DNA of 64,000 nucleotides from Arthrobacter sp. MMS18-M83 (lineage in GTDB: Bacteria; Actinomycetota; Actinomycetes; Actinomycetales; Micrococcaceae). Every line of letters starts with the position of its first letter. Within the stretch, counting starts at the first letter, position 1. The stretch is from the NCBI RefSeq assembly GCF_026683955.1, contig NZ_CP113343.1:806001-870000 (forward strand), in the 5' to 3' direction. The position numbers were made by a program, and so were the translations under genes. This document shows, one piece after another, positions 54,871 to 63,443 of the stretch. The notes below the pieces were generated by a model. The model was not told the origin of the DNA. It did no database searches and worked only from the letters and a program-made list of their open reading frames with translations.

Positions 54871-55164
54871 CTAGGAAGCGTGGGCGGAGAGCACTCCGAT
54901 AATGGGATTCCACTCCGACGTCCGGATTCCTGCAATCCCTTGCACGGCGGCGAAGGGGTCCTCCTTCAACGTGGCGTTCAGCTCGGACTCGTCTGCGGCT
55001 TTGAGCAGCAAAAGCGCCCCCGCACCGTCGGTGTAAGGGCCGCTTGCCAGCAGGGTCCCCTGTTCGGCAAGGCCGGCGAGCCAGGCGCGGTGGGCGGGGC
55101 GGTTCGCGTCGCGCACCTCGGCGGACTCGGCGTCGTACACGTACTCAACAGCGAAAACAGTCAT
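54871..55164 (-). CDS. YciI family protein
   Basis: 97 aa. FAVEYVYDAESAEVRDANRPAHRAWLAGLAEQGTLLASGPYTDGAGALLLLKA is the YciI ferredoxin-like fold, with His in PAHRAWL and Asp in GPYTD as the conserved pair. Probably a small-molecule-binding or hydrolase-like protein; function unknown. ATG 55164 with TAGGCT 6 nt upstream. Sits between rseP and ispG. Confidence 0.88.
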   Translation of the reverse strand: MTVFAVEYVYDAESAEVRDANRPAHRAWLAGLAEQGTLLASGPYTDGAGALLLLKAADESELNATLKEDPFAAVQGIAGIRTSEWNPIIGVLSAHAS

Positions 55165-55170
55165 ACGGAT

Positions 55171-55176
55171 AGCCTA
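55171..55176 (-). promoter_or_regulatory. Putative -10 of leaderless yciI-like gene
   Basis: TAGGCT on the minus strand, 6 nt before the ATG at 55164. Confidence 0.45.
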
Positions 55177-55254
55177 TCCCCCCAGTACAATTCAGGGGCC
55201 GGCCCAATCCGGGGCGTCCACCGCGCGCCTCCGGCGCCTGCCGGACCGGACAGA

Positions 55255-56586
55255 TCAGCCAAAGATATTGACGGGCTTGACGATGTCCGCGTAGATCAGC
55301 AGCACACTCATGGCAATGAGCACGCTGGCCACGACGTACGTCAGCGGCAGAAGCTTGGCGATGTCGAAAGCGCCGGGATCCGGCTTGCCGCGCAGCTTGG
55401 CGATTCGGCGCCGGGCTCCCTCATAGAGCGCGCCGGCCACATGTCCGCCGTCGAGCGGCAGCAGCGGAACCAGGTTGAAGATGGCGAGGGCGAAGTTCAG
55501 TCCTGCCAGCAGTCCAACGAGAACCGCGATGCGCGATTGCAGCGGAACCTGATCCATGGCAGCGACTTCACCAGCTGCCCGGCCGACTCCCACCACGCTG
55601 ATGGGACCGTTGGGATCGCGCGGCTCCGAGCTGAAGGCCGCTTGCGCCACGCCGACCACCCTGGCGGGCAGGTTGAGGATGACTCCGGCGATTTGCTTGA
55701 TGTTCTCGCCGGCCATCGGAAGAACGGTCGACGCCGGCTGGGGCACCATGGCGGTCTGGGCGCCGATGCCGAGGAACCCGACTTCCTCATATAACGGCTT
55801 GCCGTCCGCGCCTTTGGCCTGCTGACCGTTGTCTCCAATGACAGGGCGTGCGGAAAGGACCGGGGTTACTTGGGAGGTGACGCTGTTGCCGTCACGCTCC
55901 ACGGTGATCTGGACGGCCTTGCCGGCGGAAGCCCGGATCCAGCCGCTCATTTCAGCCCAGCTGGTGACAGGTTTTCCGTCGAAGCTGGTGACAACGTCGT
56001 TGGGCTGGAGCTTGGCCGCTGCCGCCGGGGTCAGCCGGCAGTTCGGTGAATTTGGATCAACAGTCTCTCCCGCTTTCACCTGGCACTTGGACACGTTGGC
56101 AATGGTGGTAGTGGCGGTGGATACACCGAAGCCCATGAGCAACACCGCGGTCAGCACAAGGCCAATGAGCAGGTTCATGGCCGGGCCGCCCAGCATAATA
56201 ATGATCTTTTTCCAGACCGGCAGCTTGTAGAAGACCCTGTTCTGGTCGCTCGGTCCCACGTCCTCATGCGCCGCGGACCGGGCCTCCGTGGCAAGGGTTT
56301 GGAACATGCTGGTACTGGACGGACGCACGCTGCCATCGTCCTGGTTGGGCGGGTACATGCCGATCATGGCGACGTAGCCGCCGAGCGGAATGGCCTTGAA
56401 ACCGTATTCGGTCTCGCCCTTCCGTGTGGACCAGAGGGTGGGGCCGAAACCGATCATGTACTTCGTGACGCGCACTTTGAAAAGCTTGGCGGGCACGAGA
56501 TGCCCCACCTCGTGCAACGCGATGGAGACGGCCACGCCGATCGCGACGAAGACGACTCCGAGAATGAACAGGATGACGGGATTCAT
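55255..56586 (-). CDS. Site-2 zinc metalloprotease (RseP/Rip1 family)
   Basis: 443 aa. Intramembrane protease that cleaves anti-sigma factors and other membrane proteins. HEVGH at residues 25-29 lies in the first membrane segment; the third ligand is in LLPLDGGHVAGAL near residue 378. A PDZ domain (about 180-260, PNDVVTSFDGKPVTSWAEM) and three further membrane segments follow. Order dxr-rseP-ispG as in M. tuberculosis, where the orthologue is Rip1. Start ATG 56586, 17 bp after the dxr stop. Confidence 0.95.
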   Translation of the reverse strand: MNPVILFILGVVFVAIGVAVSIALHEVGHLVPAKLFKVRVTKYMIGFGPTLWSTRKGETEYGFKAIPLGGYVAMIGMYPPNQDDGSVRPSSTSMFQTLATEARSAAHEDVGPSDQNRVFYKLPVWKKIIIMLGGPAMNLLIGLVLTAVLLMGFGVSTATTTIANVSKCQVKAGETVDPNSPNCRLTPAAAAKLQPNDVVTSFDGKPVTSWAEMSGWIRASAGKAVQITVERDGNSVTSQVTPVLSARPVIGDNGQQAKGADGKPLYEEVGFLGIGAQTAMVPQPASTVLPMAGENIKQIAGVILNLPARVVGVAQAAFSSEPRDPNGPISVVGVGRAAGEVAAMDQVPLQSRIAVLVGLLAGLNFALAIFNLVPLLPLDGGHVAGALYEGARRRIAKLRGKPDPGAFDIAKLLPLTYVVASVLIAMSVLLIYADIVKPVNIFG

Positions 56587-56603
56587 GCCTTAAGTGCTGC
56601 TTC

Positions 56604-57788
56604 CTAAAGGGTGCTGCTGGCTAAACGATCGTGGGTGCGCGTGCGTGCCCATCTCTCAGCATCCAACACCGAGTCCACCGTCAGCTCCAAGGATCCTGAA
56701 TGTTCGCTGAGGACGGACTCCACCGTGTCCACAATATCCGTGAATCGGATCCTGCCGGCATGGAAGGCTTCAACGGCTTCCTCGTTGGCCGCGTTGAAGA
56801 CAGCCGGGAAAGTACTGCCTTGCTTCGCGGCGTCCTTGGCCAGTTCCACCGCCGGGAATGCTACCGAGTCAAGGGGTTCGAACGTCCAACTGGTGGCCTG
56901 GGTCCAGTCGCAGGCCTTAGCGGCGCGGGGCACGCGATCCGGCCACCCGAGTCCAAGGGCGATGGGCAACCGCATGTCCGGCGGCGAAGCCTGGGCGATG
57001 ATGGAGCCATCCACGAACTCCACCATGGAATGCACCACTGACTGCGGGTGCACCACGACGTCGATCCTGTCCAAGGGGACGTCGAATAGAAGATGCGCTT
57101 CGATGACTTCCAGGCCTTTGTTGACCAGGCTGGCTGAGTTGGTGGTGACCATCAGGCCCATATCCCACGTGGGGTGGGCAAGAGCCTCGGCCGGCGTAAC
57201 GTCGCGGAGTTGCTCGCGGTTCCGGCCCCGGAACGGACCGCCGGAAGCTGTCAGGATGAGTTTCTCAACCTCGTTGTCAGATCCCGCGCGGAGGCACTGG
57301 GCAATGGCCGAGTGTTCGGAATCCACCGGCACGATCTGGTCAACGGCTGCCGCGGCTTTCACAAGGGCACCGCCCACAATCAGGGATTCTTTGTTCGCCA
57401 AGGCGAGGGTAGCGCCGGACTTCAGTGCTGCCAGCGTAGGGGCCAAGCCGATGGAACCCGTGATGCCGTTGAGTACGACGTCCGCTTCGATCGCGGCAAT
57501 CTTGGTGGACGCGTCCGGCCCTGTGATGATCGCCGGATCATAGTTCCTGAGTCCGGCGGCGGAGGCGGCAGCGCCTATGAGTGTACGGAGTTCATGGGCG
57601 TCGCCATAGGCGATGCCCACTGCCTGCGCCTTGGTGTGGACGGCCTGGTGCGCGATCAGTTCCAGGTTGCCGCCACCTGCGCTCAGTGCCACGACCTCGA
57701 ACAGGTGGGGAGCGGCGTCGACCACCTCAATCGCCTGTGTGCCAATGGAACCAGTGGACCCGAGGAGAATGATCTTGCGCGGCTGCAT
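56604..57788 (-). CDS. dxr: 1-deoxy-D-xylulose 5-phosphate reductoisomerase
   Basis: NADPH-dependent first committed step of the MEP pathway. 394 aa. NADPH motif [43 protein letters not shown], the metal site in [10 protein letters not shown] and [13 protein letters not shown] are intact. Start ATG 57788, facing the lipase-maturation gene across 38 bp. Confidence 0.97.
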   Translation of the reverse strand: MQPRKIILLGSTGSIGTQAIEVVDAAPHLFEVVALSAGGGNLELIAHQAVHTKAQAVGIAYGDAHELRTLIGAAASAAGLRNYDPAIITGPDASTKIAAIEADVVLNGITGSIGLAPTLAALKSGATLALANKESLIVGGALVKAAAAVDQIVPVDSEHSAIAQCLRAGSDNEVEKLILTASGGPFRGRNREQLRDVTPAEALAHPTWDMGLMVTTNSASLVNKGLEVIEAHLLFDVPLDRIDVVVHPQSVVHSMVEFVDGSIIAQASPPDMRLPIALGLGWPDRVPRAAKACDWTQATSWTFEPLDSVAFPAVELAKDAAKQGSTFPAVFNAANEEAVEAFHAGRIRFTDIVDTVESVLSEHSGSLELTVDSVLDAERWARTRTHDRLASSTL

Positions 57789-57814
57789 TGCTTAAGTATC
57801 CCGCACCCCAGGCG

Positions 57815-57820
57815 TAGCGT
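57815..57820 (+). promoter_or_regulatory. Putative -10 of leaderless LMF-like gene
   Basis: TAGCGT, 6 nt before the GTG at 57827, in the 38-bp divergent space with dxr. Confidence 0.45.
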
Positions 57821-57826
57821 TGGTTT

Positions 57827-59293
57827 GTGGACTGGGTCTCGTGGTTCGAGGCGCCGGACTATGAATTCGCCCGGCAGGTGCTCCAACGCGGCACGGCCGC
57901 GCTCTACTTCATCGCGTTCCTCTCCAGCCTCAACCAATTCCCGGCGCTCCTCGGTGAACACGGGCTTCTCCCTGTGCCGCGGTACGTTGGCGGTCACAGG
58001 ATCTTGCGCAGGCCCAGCCTTTTCCGGTGGAAGTATTCGGACTCCTTGCTCCGGGCAGTCTGCGCCACCGGACTCGTCATTTCCTTGACGCTCTTGGGCG
58101 GGCTGCCGCAGCTTGGCCCACCGTGGCTTCCGCTGGCCGCGTTCCTGGCACTGTGGCTGCTCTACATGTCGATCGTGAACGTTGGCCAGACCTTCTATGG
58201 CTTCGGCTGGGAGATGCTGCTGCTCGAAATGGGATTCACGGTTGCATTCCTCGGTTCGGACCAGACTCCCCCGCCAAAGACCATCCTCGTTCTGCTCGTG
58301 TGGCTGTTGTTCAGGCTGGAGTTCGGCGCCGGCATGATCAAGATCCATGGCGGAAGCGAGTGGCGTGATTTAACCGCCCTGTACTACCACCACGAGACGC
58401 AGCCCATGCCCGGACCGTTGAGCCGCCAGGCGCACCTCCTGCCCAAACCGATGCACCGCATGGAAGTGCTCGGCAACCACTTCGCCCAACTGGTGGTGCC
58501 GTTCTTCCTGTTCGCTCCACAGCCGCTGGCCAGCATTGCCGCCGGAATCGTTGTCTTCACGCAGCTTTGGCTTGTTGGGAGCGGGAACTTCGCGTGGCTC
58601 AACTGGTCCGGGATCGTGCTTGCCTTCGCTGCGGTGAGTGACCCGGTCGCCCACGCTGTGCTGCCTTTCATACCGCAACGGACGGTCCCGGCTGCGCCGG
58701 TTCCGCAGACCCCGGTGTGGTGGCTCGCCGTCGTACTTTCAGTGACGGTGCTTCTCTTGGTGCTCAGCTATTGGCCTATCCGCAATTTACTCTCGCGGGA
58801 GCAGCTCATGAACGCCAGCTTCAACCGATGGCAGTTGGTCAACACCTATGGGGCGTTCGGTACGGTGACCCGGCACCGGGTGGAAATCGTGGTGGAAGGC
58901 ACGCAGGCCGACGTTCCCGTCGATGAGGCCGACTGGCGCGAATACGGCTTCAAGGGCAAACCCGGCGACGTCCGCAGGCTCCCCCGCCAATGGGCGCCGT
59001 ACCACCTGCGCCTCGACTGGTTGATGTGGTTCCTGCCCCTGCGCACCGTTCACGAGGAGTGGTTCTACGCGTTCTTGGGCAAGCTGCTCGACGCCGACCG
59101 GCCCACCTTGCGCTTGTTGCGTCAGGACCCGTTCGACGGCGCACGACCGCGTTGGGTGCGGGCGCGCAGCTTCCTGTACCGCTTCGCCACGAGGGCCGAG
59201 TTCCGCGAAACGGGCCAGCGTTGGATCCGGATGGAGCTCTACGAGGTCATTGCCCCCTTGGGCCATCCGGCGTCGCGGCGGCAGGGACGCTAG
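57827..59293 (+). CDS. Lipase maturation factor family membrane protein
   Basis: 488 aa, GTG 57827. Multi-spanning protein resembling eukaryotic LMF1/2: FLSSLNQFPALLGEHGLLPVPRY, FGWEMLLLEMGFTVAFLG, LVWLLFRLEFGAGMIKIHGGSEWRDLTALYYHHETQPMPGPLS, and the C-terminal DUF1222-like part FNRWQLVNTYGAFGTVTRHRVEIVVEG, YEFGF-like REYGFKGKPGDVRRLPRQWAPYHLRLDW. About eight membrane segments lie in the first 330 residues. In bacteria its role is unknown; no lipase gene is adjacent. Converges on the CitE-like gene. Confidence 0.88.
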   Translation: MDWVSWFEAPDYEFARQVLQRGTAALYFIAFLSSLNQFPALLGEHGLLPVPRYVGGHRILRRPSLFRWKYSDSLLRAVCATGLVISLTLLGGLPQLGPPWLPLAAFLALWLLYMSIVNVGQTFYGFGWEMLLLEMGFTVAFLGSDQTPPPKTILVLLVWLLFRLEFGAGMIKIHGGSEWRDLTALYYHHETQPMPGPLSRQAHLLPKPMHRMEVLGNHFAQLVVPFFLFAPQPLASIAAGIVVFTQLWLVGSGNFAWLNWSGIVLAFAAVSDPVAHAVLPFIPQRTVPAAPVPQTPVWWLAVVLSVTVLLLVLSYWPIRNLLSREQLMNASFNRWQLVNTYGAFGTVTRHRVEIVVEGTQADVPVDEADWREYGFKGKPGDVRRLPRQWAPYHLRLDWLMWFLPLRTVHEEWFYAFLGKLLDADRPTLRLLRQDPFDGARPRWVRARSFLYRFATRAEFRETGQRWIRMELYEVIAPLGHPASRRQGR

Positions 59294-59312
59294 ATCCTGT
59301 GGGACTGAACCT

Positions 59313-60149
59313 TCAGGAAAGCCGGGCCCTGTGCAGCGTCGATTCGGCGTGTTTGAGGATGGGACCGTCCACCATTTTGCCTTTGTACTGGAAGACCCCG
59401 GTTCCGGCCGCAGCGGCTGCTTCAAGCAGCTCCCGTGCCTCAGCGACGGCGTCCGGCGAGGGTGCGTAGGCTTCGCGGACAACGGCAACCTGGTTCGGGT
59501 GGATGCAGGCCTTGGCACCGAAACCACTAGCGACTGCGTCTGCGGATTCCACGGCCAATCCGGCAAGATCGGGAATGTCGACGTAGACCGAATCGATGGC
59601 TTCCTTGCCCGCAGCCTTGGCGGCGAGCAGCACCGCGGAACGGGAGTGCATGGCGACGGCCCGGTAGCCGCCGTCATTCTTGCGGCTGGAGGTGCCGCCC
59701 ATGGAGGCGATCAGGTCCTCGGCACCCCACATTAGCCCGACGACGTTGGGTGCCTGGGCGATCGCACTCGCGTTGAGGATCCCTTTGGCCGTCTCGCACA
59801 AGGCAATGACGTGGTAACCCTCGAGTGCCTTCAACTGTTCGCCGGACTCGGCCTTGGCCAGCATCACGGTGCGGTACGGCGTGTGCGTGAGGCAGTGCAG
59901 GTCCTTCTCGAAGTCCGGGGTGCCCACCGGGTTGACGCGCACAATCGTACGGCTGGGGTCGAGCTCGGCGGTCTCGCCACCCGAGCCAAGCTGGGCGAGG
60001 ATGGCGCCCCGGGCGCGTTTCTTGTCCGCGGGGGCGACCGCGTCCTCGAGGTCCAGGATCACGGCGTCGGAACGCTCGGCGGCCTTTTGGTACCGTTCCG
60101 GACGGTCGGCGGGGCAGAAAAGCAGTGCGGGGCCCATCGTGAAGGTCAT
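59313..60149 (-). CDS. HpcH/HpaI-family CoA ester lyase (CitE-like)
   Basis: 278 aa from ATG 60149, overlapping the MaoC stop (ATGA). TIM-barrel lyase: ALLFCPADRPERYQKA, DAVILDLEDAVAPADK (metal and substrate Asp/Glu), IVRVNPVGTPDFEKDL, ALCETAKGILNA, and DIPDLAGL. Same family and operon position as M. tuberculosis Rv2498c, a lyase for (S)-citramalyl-CoA and (R)-HMG-CoA in itaconate and leucine breakdown. Specificity here is inferred from context. Confidence 0.87.
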   Translation of the reverse strand: MTFTMGPALLFCPADRPERYQKAAERSDAVILDLEDAVAPADKKRARGAILAQLGSGGETAELDPSRTIVRVNPVGTPDFEKDLHCLTHTPYRTVMLAKAESGEQLKALEGYHVIALCETAKGILNASAIAQAPNVVGLMWGAEDLIASMGGTSSRKNDGGYRAVAMHSRSAVLLAAKAAGKEAIDSVYVDIPDLAGLAVESADAVASGFGAKACIHPNQVAVVREAYAPSPDAVAEARELLEAAAAAGTGVFQYKGKMVDGPILKHAESTLHRARLS

Positions 60150-60697
60150 GTATTGATTGTCCTCTGTTGCGCCTCGAGATGCGCGGTCCGGGTCCACATG
60201 AGGCAAGCCCTCGTGGCCAAGGCCACAACCGTTCCGTCTTGGTTGCGGCCGGTGTGCTTCATGGTCACGACGCCCTGACCGGGACGCGACGACGACGCCC
60301 GCTTCCCTGTGACCACAGTCTCGGTGTAGAGGGTGTCGCCGTGGTAGAGCGGGTGCGGAAAAGAGACGTCCGTGAGGCCAAGCTGGGCAATGATGGTGCC
60401 CTGGGTCAGCTGCGTGACGGACTGCCCCACCATGGTGGACAACGTGAACATCGAGTTCATGAGCCGCTGGCCGAAGGGCTGGGTGGCACTCCAGGCCGCG
60501 TCCAAGTGGAGGGCCTGGGTATTCATGGTCAGTGTGGTGAACAGGACGTTGTCCGTCTCCGTGACGGTCCGGCCGGGCCGATGGGCGTAAACAACGTCTT
60601 CCTCGAGCTCGTCGAAGTAAAGCCCGCGCTGTTCGATAATTCGGGGTTCGGAGACTCGGGGTCCACCGTTGCCCGGGGTTTCAGGGCCCGCTGTCAT
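60146..60697 (-). CDS. MaoC family dehydratase
   Basis: 183 aa from ATG 60697, overlapping the scoB stop (ATGA). Hot-dog fold: [39 protein letters not shown] (catalytic Asp/His region), [20 protein letters not shown] and [20 protein letters not shown]. Equivalent to Rv2499c in the mycobacterial cluster. Likely hydrates an enoyl-CoA (for example 3-methylglutaconyl-CoA) before the CitE-like lyase; the substrate is inferred. Confidence 0.88.
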   Translation of the reverse strand: MTAGPETPGNGGPRVSEPRIIEQRGLYFDELEEDVVYAHRPGRTVTETDNVLFTTLTMNTQALHLDAAWSATQPFGQRLMNSMFTLSTMVGQSVTQLTQGTIIAQLGLTDVSFPHPLYHGDTLYTETVVTGKRASSSRPGQGVVTMKHTGRNQDGTVVALATRACLMWTRTAHLEAQQRTINT

Positions 60698-61446
60698 ACA
60701 GTCAGCTCCTGGTCTTCTTCGAAGAGCTCGACGCCGGTCGCAGCCGCAACGTCCTCCGCAGACACATTCGGCGCCAACTCGCGCAGGACCAGCCTCGATG
60801 CCCCACCCTCGGAGACGACGTCGATCACGGCGAGATCGGTGATGATCCTGTCCACGCAACCCTTCCCCGTCACCGGCAACGAGCATTCCTTGACGATCTT
60901 GGGCTTGCCGTTGCGGTCAACGTGCTCCATCATCACGATCACCCGCTTGGCGCCGAAGACGAGATCCATGGCGCCGCCCATGCCTTTGACCATCTTTCCC
61001 GGGATCATCCAGTTGGCCAGGTCCCCGTTGGCCGCAACCTCCATGGCGCCCAGCACGGCCACGTCTACATGGCCGCCGCGGATCATCCCGAACGATGTTG
61101 CCGAGTCGAAGAACGCGGCGCCCGCATTGACGGTGACCGTTTCCTTGCCTGCGTTGATCAGGTCGGGGTCCACTTGATCGTCAGCGGGATAGGGGCCGAC
61201 GCCCAGGATGCCGTTCTCGGAATGCAGGATCACTTCGACTCCGGCAGGGATGTAGTTGGGAATCAGGGTAGGCATGCCGATCCCCAGGTTGACGTACTGT
61301 CCGTTGCGGAGCTCGCGGGCCACGCGGGCGGCCAGTTCGTTCCGCGTCCAGCCCTTGCCTTCGTGATGTTCGACGTTGGCCCTGCGGTACTCGTGCCTGA
61401 CCGCCTCGGGACGCGGCGGCACATCCTGGGTGATGTTCGATTCCAT
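60694..61446 (-). CDS. scoB: 3-oxoacid CoA-transferase subunit B
   Basis: 250 aa, ATG 61446, 2 bp after the scoA stop. The CoA-transferase family I beta subunit with the catalytic Glu in [16 protein letters not shown] and [23 protein letters not shown]. Pairs with ScoA to activate or transfer CoA to short 3-oxoacids, likely acetoacetate from leucine catabolism. The extra open frame to 61671 is a shadow of scoA. Confidence 0.94.
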   Translation of the reverse strand: MESNITQDVPPRPEAVRHEYRRANVEHHEGKGWTRNELAARVARELRNGQYVNLGIGMPTLIPNYIPAGVEVILHSENGILGVGPYPADDQVDPDLINAGKETVTVNAGAAFFDSATSFGMIRGGHVDVAVLGAMEVAANGDLANWMIPGKMVKGMGGAMDLVFGAKRVIVMMEHVDRNGKPKIVKECSLPVTGKGCVDRIITDLAVIDVVSEGGASRLVLRELAPNVSAEDVAAATGVELFEEDQELTV

Positions 61447-61448
61447 GG

Positions 61449-62258
61449 CTACGCTCCTGCCTGATCGGTAGTGCCGGCAGCTTCCGTAGTGCCCGCAGCA
61501 GATGCCTGGGTCAACGCAACTGTCCGCTTTTCGATGCGCTTCTCCGTGTCCGGTGCAAGGACGACCCGCTGGACGAAAATGCCTGGAGTGTGGATGTTTT
61601 GCGGATCGAGTTCGCCGGGCTCCACGAGCTCTTCTACCTCGGCGATGGTGATCCGGGCCGCCATGGCGCACAACGGGTTAAAGTTCATGGCCGTCGCGTG
61701 GAAGACGAGGTTCCCGTGGCGGTCGCCCTTCCAGGCATGGACCAGTCCGAAATCGGGCGTCAGCGACTCCTCCAGGACATAGTCCGCGCCGTTGAAGGTA
61801 CGCACTTCCTTGGGAGAGGATGCGATCGCAACGTTCCCGTCGGCGTCGTACTTTTGCGGAAGGCCGCCTTCCGAGACCTGGGTCCCGACGCCGGCCGCCG
61901 TGAAGAACGCGGGGATGCCGGCGCCCCCGGCGCGCAGTTTCTCCGCGAGCGTCCCTTGCGGGGTGAGAACCACCTCGAGCTCGCCGGCCAAATACTGCCG
62001 CGCGAACTCCTTGTTCTCACCAACATAGGAACTGATGGTCCGGCGGATACGCCCGTCCCTTAGCAAAATACCCAGGCCCCAGTCGTCCACGCCGCAGTTG
62101 TTGCTGACCGTTTCAAGGTCCTTGGTGCCTTGATCGTGGAGCGCATCGATCAGCGCCACGGGGATACCGCACAAGCCGAATCCGCCGACGGCGAGCGAGG
62201 CACCGTCGTGGATGTCCTTCACCGCTTCCGCGGCGCTGGCAACAACTTTGTCGATCAT
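61449..62258 (-). CDS. scoA: 3-oxoacid CoA-transferase subunit A
   Basis: 269 aa, ATG 62258 with GGAAGG. Alpha-subunit motifs: [82 protein letters not shown]. The tail ([20 protein letters not shown]) is low complexity. Follows the acyl-CoA dehydrogenase with 19 bp between. Confidence 0.94.
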   Translation of the reverse strand: MIDKVVASAAEAVKDIHDGASLAVGGFGLCGIPVALIDALHDQGTKDLETVSNNCGVDDWGLGILLRDGRIRRTISSYVGENKEFARQYLAGELEVVLTPQGTLAEKLRAGGAGIPAFFTAAGVGTQVSEGGLPQKYDADGNVAIASSPKEVRTFNGADYVLEESLTPDFGLVHAWKGDRHGNLVFHATAMNFNPLCAMAARITIAEVEELVEPGELDPQNIHTPGIFVQRVVLAPDTEKRIEKRTVALTQASAAGTTEAAGTTDQAGA

Positions 62259-62277
62259 CGTTTACCTTCCCTGACGG

Positions 62278-63441
62278 TTAAAGGCCCAGCTCGCGGGCGA
62301 TGAGCATCAACTGGACCTCGGTGGTTCCTTCCCCGACTTCCAGGATCTTGGAGTCGCGGTAGTGCCGTGCCACCGTGAATTCGTTGATGAAGCCATAGCC
62401 ACCGAACACCTGGGTGGCGTCCCGTGCGTTGTCCATGGCTGCCTCGCCTGCGACCATCTTAGCGATGGCTGCTTCGGTCTTGAACGGCTTGCCGGCCAGC
62501 ATCCTCGCGGCCGCATCATAGTAGGCCAAACGTGCCGTGTGGGCCCGTGCCTGCATGCGGGCGATCTTGAACTGAATGGCCTGGTACTTGCCGATGTGGT
62601 GCCCGAAAGCCATACGTTCCTTGGCGTATTTCACGGACAATTCGACGCAGCCCTGTGCCGCGCCGGTGGCGAGCGCGGCGATGGCGATGCGGCCCTCGTC
62701 CAGGATGGACAGGAAGTTGGCGTAGCCCCGCCCCTGGACACCGAGCAGGTTCTCTTCGGGCACGCGGACGTTGTTCAGCGTGAGCGGGTGGGTGTCGGAG
62801 GCGTTCCAGCCCACCTTGTTGTAGGCCTTTTCCGCGGTGAAACCGGGCGTGTCGGTGGGAACCAGGATGGTGGAGATTTCCTTCTTGATGCTCCCGTCCT
62901 TGCGTTCATGCTGTCCGGTGACGGCGGTGACGGTGACCAGGCGCGTGATGTCCGTACCGGAGTTGGTGATGAACTCCTTGTTGCCGTTGATGACCCAGCG
63001 GCCGTCTTCAAGGTGTGCGTTCGTCTTGGTGCCGCCTGCGTCCGAGCCAGCCTCTGGCTCGGTCAGGCCGAACCCGGCGAGTGCTTCGGCGGAGGTCAGC
63101 TGCGGCAGCCACTGTTCCTTTTGCGCTTGGGTGCCGAAGCGGTACACAGGCATGGCGCCCAGCGATACGCCTGCTTCAAGGGTGATCGCCACGGACTGGT
63201 CCACCCGGCCTAGCTGTTCCAGCGCGAGAGCGAGGGCGAAGTAGTCTCCACCCATTCCGCCGAACTCTTCAGGGAAGGGCAGGCCGAAGAGGCCCATCTC
63301 GCCCATCTGCTTGACGACTTCATAGGGGAAGCTGTGTTCCTCGTCGTGTTTGGTGGACACCGGGGCCACTACCTCGTCGGCAAATTCCCGGACGGAGTTG
63401 CTCAGGTCCTGGTATTCCTCGCTGAGTTCAAAACTTGCCAT
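62278..63441 (-). CDS. Acyl-CoA dehydrogenase, isovaleryl-CoA-type (FadE19-like)
   Basis: 387 aa from ATG 63441 with GAGGAAG; the open frame continues to 63834 but that part is a shadow. Features: FGLTEPEAGSDAGGTKTNA (substrate/FAD), YNKVGWNASDTHPLTLNNVRVPEENLLG, and the catalytic base region DNARDATQVFGGYGFINEFTVARHYRD with Glu in LEVGEGTTEVQ. Starts 2 bp after the carboxylase stop. Branched-chain dehydrogenase (isovaleryl- or methylbutanoyl-CoA) is the best guess from context. Confidence 0.9.
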   Translation of the reverse strand: MASFELSEEYQDLSNSVREFADEVVAPVSTKHDEEHSFPYEVVKQMGEMGLFGLPFPEEFGGMGGDYFALALALEQLGRVDQSVAITLEAGVSLGAMPVYRFGTQAQKEQWLPQLTSAEALAGFGLTEPEAGSDAGGTKTNAHLEDGRWVINGNKEFITNSGTDITRLVTVTAVTGQHERKDGSIKKEISTILVPTDTPGFTAEKAYNKVGWNASDTHPLTLNNVRVPEENLLGVQGRGYANFLSILDEGRIAIAALATGAAQGCVELSVKYAKERMAFGHHIGKYQAIQFKIARMQARAHTARLAYYDAAARMLAGKPFKTEAAIAKMVAGEAAMDNARDATQVFGGYGFINEFTVARHYRDSKILEVGEGTTEVQLMLIARELGL

Positions 63442-63443
63442 GG

